This document shows, in pieces, positions 1 to 6,278 of a stretch of 9,741 bases of DNA (position 1 is the first letter of the stretch; each line of letters starts with the position of its first letter). The position numbers and the translations under genes were made by a program. The stretch covers positions 433 through 10,173 of the forward strand of contig DMNR01000082.1 in NCBI GenBank assembly GCA_003452655.1. Direction: 5' to 3'. The DNA comes from Actinomycetota bacterium. GTDB taxonomy: Bacteria; Actinomycetota; Actinomycetes; S36-B12; UBA10799. The notes under the pieces were generated by a model. The model was given only the letters and a program-made list of their open reading frames with translations. It did no database searches and was not told the DNA's origin.

Positions 1-537
1 TCGCTCACCCCCGCGCCGGCGGTATTCGTCGGATCCAATGCGCCGTTCGCGACGCCGTTTCTCGCCGCCGTGCAACCAGCCGTGCCCGCACCAATTCCGC
101 CGCCAGTCGGTCCGCCGCCCGTCGGGATCGAAACGGGGCCAAGCCCGTGGACGGGCGAGAAGTTGACGAGTCCAAGAGGTGGCAAGTTCCCGAAGCGAAT
201 CCTTCGATGGGCGAACATCGTGGTTGCTGTCATGGACGAGCAGAAGATCCCGCGCAAGTACCTTCCAGGAATTCTCGCCCAGATTCAGCAGGAGTCAGAC
301 GGCAATCCGAAACTCGTCAACACCTACGACAGCAACGCCGCCGCGGGCGACCCGTCCAAGGGTCTGTTGCAGGTCATCGGGGATACCTATCAAACGCACG
401 CAAAGCCTGGCTTCAAGAATCTGAAGTTCCAGACTGTGCCCTACACAAACATTTGGGCCGCGTTGCACTACGTCAAGAAGAGCTACGGCATGGACAAGTT
501 CGCGAGCTGGAATGCAGGCTCGAACTCCGCCTACTAG
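1..537 (+). CDS. Lytic transglycosylase (SLT domain), N-terminus cut by window edge
   Basis: The frame is open from base 1, so the true start lies upstream; 178 residues are visible. The visible part begins with an Ala/Pro-rich linker (about residues 1-50) and ends with a soluble-lytic-transglycosylase-like domain (about 70-178). Family landmarks visible are the catalytic-type Glu in QQESDGNP (codon 292-294), then SKGLLQV, then the helix NIWAALHYVKKSYG, and the terminal ASWNAGSNSAY. Enzymes of this type cleave the MurNAc-GlcNAc bond of peptidoglycan without water, outside the membrane; the Pro-rich linker suits a wall-associated protein. A signal peptide would lie outside the window. Family assignment is from motif recognition; the role in growth, division or resuscitation is not shown. 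The stop codon shares a CTAG with the stop of the convergent phosphoesterase gene. Confidence 0.88.
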   Translation, partial: SLTPAPAVFVGSNAPFATPFLAAVQPAVPAPIPPPVGPPPVGIETGPSPWTGEKLTSPRGGKFPKRILRWANIVVAVMDEQKIPRKYLPGILAQIQQESDGNPKLVNTYDSNAAAGDPSKGLLQVIGDTYQTHAKPGFKNLKFQTVPYTNIWAALHYVKKSYGMDKFASWNAGSNSAY

Positions 538-1814
538 TTCAGATTGAAGCCTGCACGAAGGTCGTTCGCGGTTGCAGCTCCGCCGAGCAGGCCGAGTCCG
601 AGCATCTCTTCGGTCGCACGCAGAGTCGAGTAGTGCGTCAGGCGGGTGGCGTCCCGAGCCGAAGTTGGTGTGCTAGGCGACAGCACAAACATACTCACGT
701 TGGTCTCAACGTCGCCGCTGCCATTGCCTTCGTCGAAGAAGACGAACACGGCCGTCTTTCCTGCCCGATATTCAGCGGAGTCGAGAACCTTGGGTAGATA
801 GCTCTTGACCCAGTCGTCAGCGGTTCCGATGCTGACATCGTGTCCGTTGTGGCTGTTGTCCGGAACGATGAGCGTGAACTTGGCCGAAAGGTCGGGCTTC
901 GAAGGCAACGGAATGTCTCGACTTTCGCAGGCACAGCCCAGGTTGGTGTAGTAGGTCGCGGGGTTGTGGCGAGCCACGTAGGCGCCTGAATTCTGCTTGA
1001 AGCAGTTGGCAGGCATTGACTGTGCGAGGGTGCGCCAGTTGGTTCCGAGTTGGCTGAAGATGTTGGCAACGTTCAGCGGATGCGCGCTCGGCAGCCCACT
1101 ATCGGCGATACCTTGCCGACTTCCGGAGGTGAGCGCTATGTAGTTCGGAAGTGAGGGGTGGGTACGGGCCCAGTAGTTGGTAGCACTGCCGCACTTCGCG
1201 GCCAGCGAGGACAGATAGGGCGCACCAGCCGCGACTGATGCTGGCCCGTGGTTCTCCAAGACGACCCATACCACGTGTTCCCAAGTTGGTGCCGCGGCCA
1301 GGCGCCCACACGGAGTCGCACTATTCGCGATTGATGTTGAGACGAATCCGCGAGTCGATAGGTGAGCACTGAGCTTTCCGCCCGTCTGATTGCGGAATGT
1401 CCACCGACCCTTGGTGCCGACTTTGGTTGTCACGGTCCTACTCGCGGACTTGCCACCTCTCACCGCGATCGTGACTCGGCCGCCACTCTTGCCCGTCGGG
1501 TAGATCGTGATCCTCCCCGTCTGGGATGAGCGCACAGTCACGCGGGCTTTCAGTGAGCTCACGCCTGCCGATGGGATTCCGGCCCGTCCGGTGACCTTGA
1601 GACTCTTTTTGCGATGAGCTGCAACCACACCGGGCAAATTGATCCGTTTGGCCGGAACCGCTGTGAGTTCGCCGGTCCGAGCCTCGGGCATCGGGGACGA
1701 TGCGGTGGTCGTCGCAGCAATGGACGACGTTGCTGTCGCGGGTGTTCCAGCGATGAGGGCGGCAGGTAGAAAGGCGCACAGCGCTGCCGTGCCCGCCTTG
1801 TTCAGGTGCCTCAT
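534..1814 (-). CDS. Secreted phosphoesterase / acid phosphatase-like protein with N-terminal beta domain
   Basis: The 426-residue protein starts with a Sec-type signal peptide (basic MRHLNK, then a hydrophobic run to about residue 28). Residues about 52-160 look like the beta-rich module found in many secreted actinobacterial proteins (GRAGIPSAGVSSLKARVTV, TGRITIYPTG, then a KVGTKGRWTFRN and GFV ending). Residues about 178-426 are a PF04185-type phosphoesterase domain. Visible landmarks are E187-N188 in VVLENHG, HPSLPNYIALTSG (219-231), WRTLAQSMP (260-268), the N/H/D cluster at 320-326, D334-W335 and the FFDEG metal-site strand (359-363). Such enzymes hydrolyse phosphate monoesters or phospholipid head groups outside the cell; the substrate cannot be told here. 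A GGGAG ribosome site (1821-1825) six bases before the ATG supports the start. The gene is convergent with the lytic transglycosylase gene. Confidence 0.87.
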   Translation of the reverse strand: MRHLNKAGTAALCAFLPAALIAGTPATATSSIAATTTASSPMPEARTGELTAVPAKRINLPGVVAAHRKKSLKVTGRAGIPSAGVSSLKARVTVRSSQTGRITIYPTGKSGGRVTIAVRGGKSASRTVTTKVGTKGRWTFRNQTGGKLSAHLSTRGFVSTSIANSATPCGRLAAAPTWEHVVWVVLENHGPASVAAGAPYLSSLAAKCGSATNYWARTHPSLPNYIALTSGSRQGIADSGLPSAHPLNVANIFSQLGTNWRTLAQSMPANCFKQNSGAYVARHNPATYYTNLGCACESRDIPLPSKPDLSAKFTLIVPDNSHNGHDVSIGTADDWVKSYLPKVLDSAEYRAGKTAVFVFFDEGNGSGDVETNVSMFVLSPSTPTSARDATRLTHYSTLRATEEMLGLGLLGGAATANDLRAGFNLN

Positions 1815-2009
1815 CGCAATCTCCCGTCGATCGTTACATCCAGGGAAACATCACCCAGTCGTTGTGGCAAGCCGTTGAATGGGGGGTCACATCCAAGAAT
1901 CGGAAGGTGGATGTTCGGATAGTTCGCGTGCAGTTCCCGAGGTCAGGCACTGAAGGTTGGTGGCTCGGCCGTAAAGTCGAGATCTACCATCAACGTCCGA
2001 GGAGCCCCG
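1815..2009. promoter_or_regulatory. Divergent intergenic region between phosphoesterase and nitroreductase genes
   Basis: This 195-bp spacer must hold both promoters. Seen: ACATCCA at 1836-1842 and 1889-1895, and its reverse complement TGGATGT at 1908-1914, so one inverted pair with a 12-base centre plus one extra direct copy. A possible -10 for the rightward gene is TAAAGT (1972-1977), with no good -35. No ORF of note lies here. An operator role for the heptamers is inference. Confidence 0.4.
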
Positions 2010-2447
2010 ATGCCAAGTGACCTGCAGCTGAAGACCATGAACTTTGTCCATCGTGTGATCCTCAAGGGAAGCTTCGGCAAACTCGGTTGGGCGGCGATGG
2101 GTATGCCGGTCGTTGAGCTCACGACGATTGGGCGCAAGAGTGGCGAGGCGCGCACGACGATGCTCACCTCGCCCTTGCAGGAAGGTGACAAGACGATGAT
2201 CGTTGCGTCGCGGGGAGGTGACGACCACCATCCGGCATGGTTTCTGAACCTGCAAGCTAACCCGGAAGTTGAGGTGCGCATCGGTGGTGGCCCCAAGCAA
2301 AAGATGCACGCGCGGGTGGCTGATTCCGACGAGCGCGCACGCATGTGGCCGAAGCTCACCGCGGATCACAAGAACTACGCCGACTACCAGGCAAGCACGA
2401 AGCGAGAGATCCCCGTCGTGATCCTCGAACCGATCAGCGCTGGTTAG
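2010..2447 (+). CDS. Deazaflavin (F420)-dependent nitroreductase family protein
   Basis: This is a 145-residue protein of the DDN/PF04075 type, a split-barrel family that uses reduced cofactor F420 to reduce quinones, nitro compounds or other substrates. Landmarks in order are LTTIGRKSGEARTTML (37-52, cofactor-phosphate region), VASRGGDDHHPAWFLNLQANPEVEV (65-89), the ARVADSDERARMWPKL stretch (101-116), and the terminal YADYQASTKREIPVVILEP. Its length is normal for short members, and there is no signal peptide or membrane segment. The start is fixed by GAGGAG (1999-2004) five bases before the ATG. It stands alone, transcribed away from the phosphoesterase gene, and its stop is five bases from that of the next convergent gene. 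The protein implies that the host makes F420. Its physiological substrate cannot be inferred. Confidence 0.93.
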   Translation: MPSDLQLKTMNFVHRVILKGSFGKLGWAAMGMPVVELTTIGRKSGEARTTMLTSPLQEGDKTMIVASRGGDDHHPAWFLNLQANPEVEVRIGGGPKQKMHARVADSDERARMWPKLTADHKNYADYQASTKREIPVVILEPISAG

Positions 2448-2452
2448 GGCAA

Positions 2453-3043
2453 CTAACGCGGACCGAAGATCAGGCTCTGCGCATTGCGCAGGGTCTTGAT
2501 CGACTTCTTGTAGCCAGAGGCCGGCGCTGAGCGCACCTGCTGGCGCGAGCCGCAGGTGCCGTAATCAACTGCAAAGAAATCGATGATGATCTCGCCGCGG
2601 ATGACCTTCTTGCCACGCTTCCCAGTGAACTTGGATGTCTGGCGCAGGTAGTTTGTGCCAATGGTCTTGATGGCACCGACCTCGGTATACCGGGCCTTCT
2701 TGATGCCCTTGCTATACAAGCCAAAGGGTTGATTCGCAGCGGACTTGTAGCTGTTGAGCACCAGTGAGAAGTAGCCCGGTGCATCGCTGTAGTAGGGCGG
2801 GTAGGCGCAAGGTGCCGCGCCTGCGCCGTAGTGAAGATACTGAGTGCCAGTGGGTGAGCTGAGGTAGAGATCATTGGCGCCCTCGGACGCGACCCAATTC
2901 GCTGGCCCGTACCACGTCCAGTGTGCAGCCTCGTGACGAACGAAGCCCTTGGGTACAGCGGCGCTTGCGGGTATTGCGCCCACTGCGACGACTGCCAAGG
3001 ATGTGAGAACTGCCGACCCCGCGAGTACTACCCGTTTCCCCAT
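2453..3043 (-). CDS. Secreted protein of unknown function
   Basis: I do not recognise the family. From the ATG at 3043 the protein has 196 residues. It begins with a clear signal peptide: basic MGKR, a hydrophobic core, and a likely cut after ASA at residue 28. The mature part is rich in aromatic residues at first ([11 protein letters not shown]), with a W-P-W and SPTG pattern faintly like PsbP/DUF1795-type folds. It has two cysteines (in AAPCAYPP and YGTCGS) that could form a disulfide, and a basic C-terminal third. A TTG at 3049 would extend it by two residues, but TAGCCT at 3055-3050 fits a -10 box six bases before the ATG, which makes ATG 3043 the likely leaderless start; no ribosome site is visible. 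The coding signal is good; the function is unknown. Confidence 0.8.
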
Positions 3044-3049
3044 GCACAA

Positions 3050-3055
3050 AGGCTA
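3050..3055 (-). promoter_or_regulatory. Putative -10 box of a leaderless promoter (secreted protein at 3043)
   Basis: TAGCCT (matching TANNNT) ends six bases before the ATG at 3043, the spacing expected when transcription starts at the A of the start codon. No Shine-Dalgarno sequence precedes the ATG. The -35 is poor: TTGGAC is present but 20 bp away. Confidence 0.45.
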
Positions 3056-3092
3056 ACTGCCGTGGCCAACGGTGCGTCCAAAGGACCTCGAT

Positions 3093-3656
3093 TCAGGCGT
3101 TCGGGCCCTTCCCAGCATGATCATCGGCAGGCAGCTGAAGTAGTAGTTTCGCTGCCCTCTTCTTAACGGCGTTGGACCGATGCTGGAGCTGTCGCTCGAG
3201 GAGCGGGCGAACCGTTGCCGGGGAGACTGTGCCGGCGCTTGCGAACTGAGTGAGAGTCTCCATGCAATGCGACGCGACGATCCAATCAACATGTGGATCC
3301 GAAAGATTCGCAGTCAGGATTGCGACCGCTCGAGAGCGCTGTGAGTCGGTGATTTCGATCTCGCCGAACATCTGCGCGAGGTGCCACTGAACGGAGGCCT
3401 GCGGGATCTCGGCAACGTCGCCGAGGAGTCGGGGAAGGTAGGGAACGAACCAATCTGGGTGAACTCGACAGATCTTCTCGAGGGCGTCGCCAGCGCGCAT
3501 TCTGACCCATTGATCGTCACTGAAGAGGCAGTCGTACAACTCAGGAAGCAACTGAGGGTTCACGAGCACCTCTGAGACAACCTGCGGAACCTCACCGAGA
3601 CTATTCGGCTTGCCACCGGTTAACCGCGCGCGCAGTGCTGGATCGTCGCTTGCCAT
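3093..3656 (-). CDS. HEAT-repeat protein
   Basis: This 187-residue, mostly helical, soluble protein is built of HEAT/ARM-like helix pairs. Recognisable units are SDDQWVRMRAGDALEKICRVHP (46-67), IPQASVQWHLAQMFGEI (84-100), SDPHVDWIVASHCMETLTQFA (119-139) and HRSNAVKKRAAKLLLQL (159-175). The pattern is a charged turn, then V-R/K-x-x-A-A and L residues. Such repeats form curved scaffolds for protein binding; no enzyme motif, signal peptide or membrane segment is visible, so a cytoplasmic adaptor role is inferred. The gene lies 47 bp downstream of the CorA-type gene on the same strand but seems to have its own leaderless promoter. No partner can be named; the family was recognised by repeat pattern only. 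Confidence 0.8.
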   Translation of the reverse strand: MASDDPALRARLTGGKPNSLGEVPQVVSEVLVNPQLLPELYDCLFSDDQWVRMRAGDALEKICRVHPDWFVPYLPRLLGDVAEIPQASVQWHLAQMFGEIEITDSQRSRAVAILTANLSDPHVDWIVASHCMETLTQFASAGTVSPATVRPLLERQLQHRSNAVKKRAAKLLLQLPADDHAGKGPNA

Positions 3657-3662
3657 GGGGGA

Positions 3663-3668
3663 ATTCTA
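3663..3668 (-). promoter_or_regulatory. Putative -10 box of a leaderless promoter (HEAT-repeat gene)
   Basis: TAGAAT, a strong match to TANNNT, ends six bases before the ATG at 3656. The six bases between are TCCCCC, with no Shine-Dalgarno sequence, so the transcript would begin at the start codon. The -35 region is unclear. Confidence 0.55.
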
Positions 3669-3703
3669 GCTAGGGCGAAAACCTGCGTTGGGCCAATCTC
3701 TGA

Positions 3704-4681
3704 CTACAGCCAATCGACTCGACGGAAGAGCCGATACAGCCCTGCGCAAGTGACGACGATGAGACCTGCGGCAGCGACTACACCCCACGGATCACCGAAC
3801 CCTGGGTACGGCACATTCATTCCATAGAAGCCGGTGATCAGCGTTGGTACGGCAATGATCGCCGCCCAACTGCTGACCTTCTTCATGATTTGGTTCTGTC
3901 GGTAATCCCGCAGCGTCAAGTTCGCTTCCATGATCGTGCCGACGAGTTCCCGCAATGAATCCGATGCCTCGTTAACTCGCAGAACGTGGTCATAGACATC
4001 CTCGAAGTACGGGTAGAGCTCGTCCGGCACCGCGTGGCTTCCTCGCCGCAACAGGCTGTTAATCGAGTCACGCATCGGGACCACAGTCCGGTGAAGGCGC
4101 ACCATCGAACGCCGCATCTCGAACCAATGCCGCTGCTGCGTTGGGTCGAGCGGCTTGTCGGAGAAGATCTGGTTGCTCACGTGGTCGCAATACTGGTCAA
4201 ATGCGTCAATTGCGTCGAAGTAGGTATCCACAACGACATCAAGCAGCGCATACAACATGAAGCTCACGCCGTGGGTAGCGAGGTCCGGCGAAAGATCCCA
4301 TCGCTGGACGACCGGGGCCATCGAGAACTCGTCGTCGGGTCGAACTGTGACCAGCCAGCGATCTCCGATGAACGCGTCGATCTCCTTGACGTTCAGCTTC
4401 GCATTCTTAACGTCTGCCTGGACGGTGTTACATGCCAAGAACAGGTGCGATGCGTATCGATCGAGCTTCGGCCGTTGATACCGACCTAGCGTGTCTTCGA
4501 CCGCAAGCTGGTGGAGACCGAATTCCTGCGCAAGATCGCGAAGTTGCGTGGCCGTAGGTCCGCAGACGTCTATCCAGACGATGGCACTGGGATCTTCCAA
4601 GTAGTCGGAGACTGCCGCCAGGTCAAAACCTTGCGAAACAAGTTGCCCATCACGGTAGGCCCGCGTTGTTGCATCTGACAA
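3704..4681 (-). CDS. corA: CorA-family magnesium/cobalt transporter
   Basis: This 325-residue protein has the full length and layout of CorA. The cytoplasmic N-terminal alpha/beta domain spans about 1-150 (IVWIDVCGPTATQLRDLAQEFGLHQLAVED, then LFLACNTVQ and FIGDRWLVTVR). A long helical stalk follows (about 150-265), then two C-terminal membrane helices (about 271-289 and 298-318). The signature YGMNVP (286-291) closes the first membrane helix, and the protein ends with a basic RRVDWL tail. CorA proteins are pentameric inner-membrane channels for Mg2+ and sometimes Co2+ or Ni2+; family members can also export Zn2+, so the ion is not certain. The start is TTG, not ATG: AGGAGGT at 4694-4688 sits six bases before it, and no other in-frame start fits as well. 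Confidence 0.95.
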   Translation of the reverse strand: MSDATTRAYRDGQLVSQGFDLAAVSDYLEDPSAIVWIDVCGPTATQLRDLAQEFGLHQLAVEDTLGRYQRPKLDRYASHLFLACNTVQADVKNAKLNVKEIDAFIGDRWLVTVRPDDEFSMAPVVQRWDLSPDLATHGVSFMLYALLDVVVDTYFDAIDAFDQYCDHVSNQIFSDKPLDPTQQRHWFEMRRSMVRLHRTVVPMRDSINSLLRRGSHAVPDELYPYFEDVYDHVLRVNEASDSLRELVGTIMEANLTLRDYRQNQIMKKVSSWAAIIAVPTLITGFYGMNVPYPGFGDPWGVVAAAGLIVVTCAGLYRLFRRVDWL

Positions 4682-4687
4682 TTGCTG

Positions 4688-4694
4688 ACCTCCT
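4688..4694 (-). promoter_or_regulatory. Strong ribosome binding site deciding the TTG start of corA
   Basis: On the minus strand this reads AGGAGGT, a near-perfect anti-16S match, six bases before the TTG at 4681. It is the main evidence for the non-ATG start. Confidence 0.85.
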
Positions 4695-4714
4695 GGATCC
4701 CGTTCTAGTTCGAG

Positions 4715-4741
4715 TCTGCCGCACGTTGGGGCAGCGGCAGA
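4715..4741 (-). terminator. GC-rich stem-loop after the HNH gene, possible terminator
   Basis: TCTGCCGC (4715-4722) and GCGGCAGA (4734-4741) form a perfect 8-bp stem with an 11-base loop. It lies 36 bp past the stop of the HNH gene, between that gene and corA. No T-run follows on either strand, so it may be a factor-dependent terminator, a half-functional one, or an operator for corA. Confidence 0.45.
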
Positions 4742-4777
4742 TGATCACAGGTCGTTCGCGTGTCGCGGCGGTGTTGT

Positions 4778-6136
4778 TCATTGCCGTCTTCGGTTGAGGG
4801 TGATGGTGGCTGGGCCGTTGGGTGTGGTGGTGATGGTGTGGTTGTTTTGGTGGACGTCGTGGTGGTGGCGGTTGCAGAGCAGGGCGGCGTTGTCGAGGCA
4901 GGTTGTTCCGCCTTGTGCCCAGTGGATGATGTGGTGGGCGTCGGTCCAGGCGGGGGGTTTCGAGCAGCCGGGGTAGATGCAGCCGCCGTCGCGGATTTCT
5001 AGTGCTTTGCGGAGGTGGGGTGGGAAGGTTCGGGCTTTGCGTCCTAGGTCGATTGGTAGGCCGTCGGGGTTGAGCACGATGCGGTGGATGTCGCAGTCGC
5101 AGGTCAGTTGTTGGGCGGTGTGGGCGGAGATCAGGTGGTTGCCGGGTCCGTTGCTGACGCCGAGGTGGGCGCTACCGGTGCGCAATAGGTGTTCGGGCCG
5201 GTCCTGGTGGTCGCTGACTTGTCGCAGTAGGTCGTCGAGGTCAGTACTGGTGGCGGTGGTGCAGGGTTGTTCGAGTCGGGCCAAGGGGACCAGGACTGTG
5301 ACGGTTGGTCGTGAGCCGGCGCACGAGGGCAGCCCGCCGTTGGCCAGGACCCGGTCCATGAGGGTGATGAACGCATCAGCGCGTTGTTGCGCGGTCGACA
5401 CCGGCACCCCGTAAAACTCGTTGCTACCCGCAGCACTATCCGAGCCGGTGCCAGGCCTGCTGTCAGGCCCGGTGTCGCGGTGGCGGTACTGGTCGGTGAG
5501 GGCGGCATTCATGGCGGCCAGGATTTTTGCTCCTTGGTCGATGGGGAAGAAGCCGTCGAGGGCGACGCCGTCGGCGACGTGGTTGACGTGGAGGTAGCGG
5601 CGGCGGTGAGCGTTGTGTTCATCGGTGGCGGTGGTCAGTGGGTCGATTTGGTCGGCCCAGCGGCGCATCACCTGGCGCAACGTGGCGGCGGGGTGGTGGG
5701 CGCTGATCTGCAGGAACGCGGGCAGGAAGTCTGGCAGCGCGTCGGCCCGTGATGGGGTGCGAAGTCCGACGGCGACGATGACGTCGAGGTGGGCGCGTGA
5801 CAGGTTCCCGGCGTGCACCGCTTCACGCAAAACGGGGTAGTCGCGCAACGCTGCCGCGGCACGGAGGTCAGCGGCTGACTCTTTGTGGCAGCGGCGATGG
5901 TGGGAGCGTAGATAGGAGTTCGCGGTCGCGTTGGGTTCATCACCCCACACCTGGGACTGTTCCACCCGGGCAACTGCGTGCAGGCGCAACCCGTCAAGTG
6001 CCGCGGCCAGGGCATCAAGTTCAGCCAATCGTTGCGACGCGCTGAGGCCATCAGCGCTGTCAAGTTCGGTGCGTACCTGGTTGAAATGTTGCACCACCCC
6101 CGCAATGCCACCGGGGCAGTTGCGCACCTGCACCAT
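4778..6136 (-). CDS. DUF222 / 13E12-type HNH endonuclease domain protein
   Basis: This 452-residue protein has a helical DUF222 (13E12 repeat) region at about 10-270 and a C-terminal HNH nuclease domain at about 375-432. A low-complexity linker (about 220-240) interrupts the first region. The HNH site is complete: C386 and C391 (GGCIYPGC), H401-H402 with HW at 405-406, GG at 409-410, N416, C421, the HHH run 424-426 and H429. The domain predicts metal-dependent DNA cleavage, but the role of this very common actinobacterial family is not known; copies are often multiple and variable per genome. Base composition is visibly richer in G+C than the neighbours, suggesting separate history. The ATG has a purine-rich GGGAGGGGG/GAGG stretch upstream and a SOS-box-like promoter. 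It is not an intein or group I intron ORF by context. Confidence 0.93.
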   Translation of the reverse strand: MVQVRNCPGGIAGVVQHFNQVRTELDSADGLSASQRLAELDALAAALDGLRLHAVARVEQSQVWGDEPNATANSYLRSHHRRCHKESAADLRAAAALRDYPVLREAVHAGNLSRAHLDVIVAVGLRTPSRADALPDFLPAFLQISAHHPAATLRQVMRRWADQIDPLTTATDEHNAHRRRYLHVNHVADGVALDGFFPIDQGAKILAAMNAALTDQYRHRDTGPDSRPGTGSDSAAGSNEFYGVPVSTAQQRADAFITLMDRVLANGGLPSCAGSRPTVTVLVPLARLEQPCTTATSTDLDDLLRQVSDHQDRPEHLLRTGSAHLGVSNGPGNHLISAHTAQQLTCDCDIHRIVLNPDGLPIDLGRKARTFPPHLRKALEIRDGGCIYPGCSKPPAWTDAHHIIHWAQGGTTCLDNAALLCNRHHHDVHQNNHTITTTPNGPATITLNRRRQ

Positions 6137-6167
6137 CTGGCCTCGACCCCCTCCCGCACCCGGCCCG

Positions 6168-6190
6168 ACTTTACTCGAACACCTGTACGA
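6168..6190 (-). promoter_or_regulatory. SOS (LexA)-box-like site with adjoining -10 before the HNH gene
   Basis: Bases 6175-6190 read TCGAACACCTGTACGA. The mycobacterial/actinobacterial LexA consensus is TCGAAC-N4-GTTCGA; 11 of 12 arm positions match. On the minus strand the site is followed after one base by TAAAGT (6173-6168), a plausible -10 box, so a bound repressor would cover the -35/-10 spacer. The transcription start would fall near 6160, giving a leader of about 24 bases that carries the purine-rich ribosome site. The -35 itself is weak. LexA control of several 13E12 genes is known in mycobacteria. Confidence 0.6.
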
Positions 6191-6234
6191 ATACTACCGA
6201 ACACGGGCCCAGGCGGCAACCACGAAAACACCGA

Positions 6235-6258
6235 AAACCGTTGCAACACAACAGGTTT
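6235..6258 (-). terminator. Putative intrinsic terminator after the 6279 gene
   Basis: Read on the minus strand, AAACC-T-GTTG pairs with CAAC-GGTTT (one bulged T, five-base loop), a nine-pair stem starting 20 bases after the stop of the small secreted protein gene. The T-rich tract TTTTC, then TGTTTTC, follows but is interrupted by GG. It would insulate the HNH promoter downstream. Confidence 0.5.
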
Positions 6259-6278
6259 CACCGCTTCACCAATCGCAG

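Noticed and set aside
147..797. Long plus-strand ORF of 216 codons
   Set aside because: It runs out of frame through the transglycosylase gene and antisense to the phosphoesterase; the sequence is Arg/Ser-rich and lacks any domain, so it is a shadow.
3986..4489. Plus-strand ORF of 167 codons inside corA
   Set aside because: Antisense to a fully convincing CorA protein; no ribosome site or recognisable motif.
4760..5752. Several Val/Gly- or Arg-rich plus-strand ORFs opposite the HNH gene
   Set aside because: High G+C suppresses stop codons on the complementary strand; residue composition is typical of antisense shadows.
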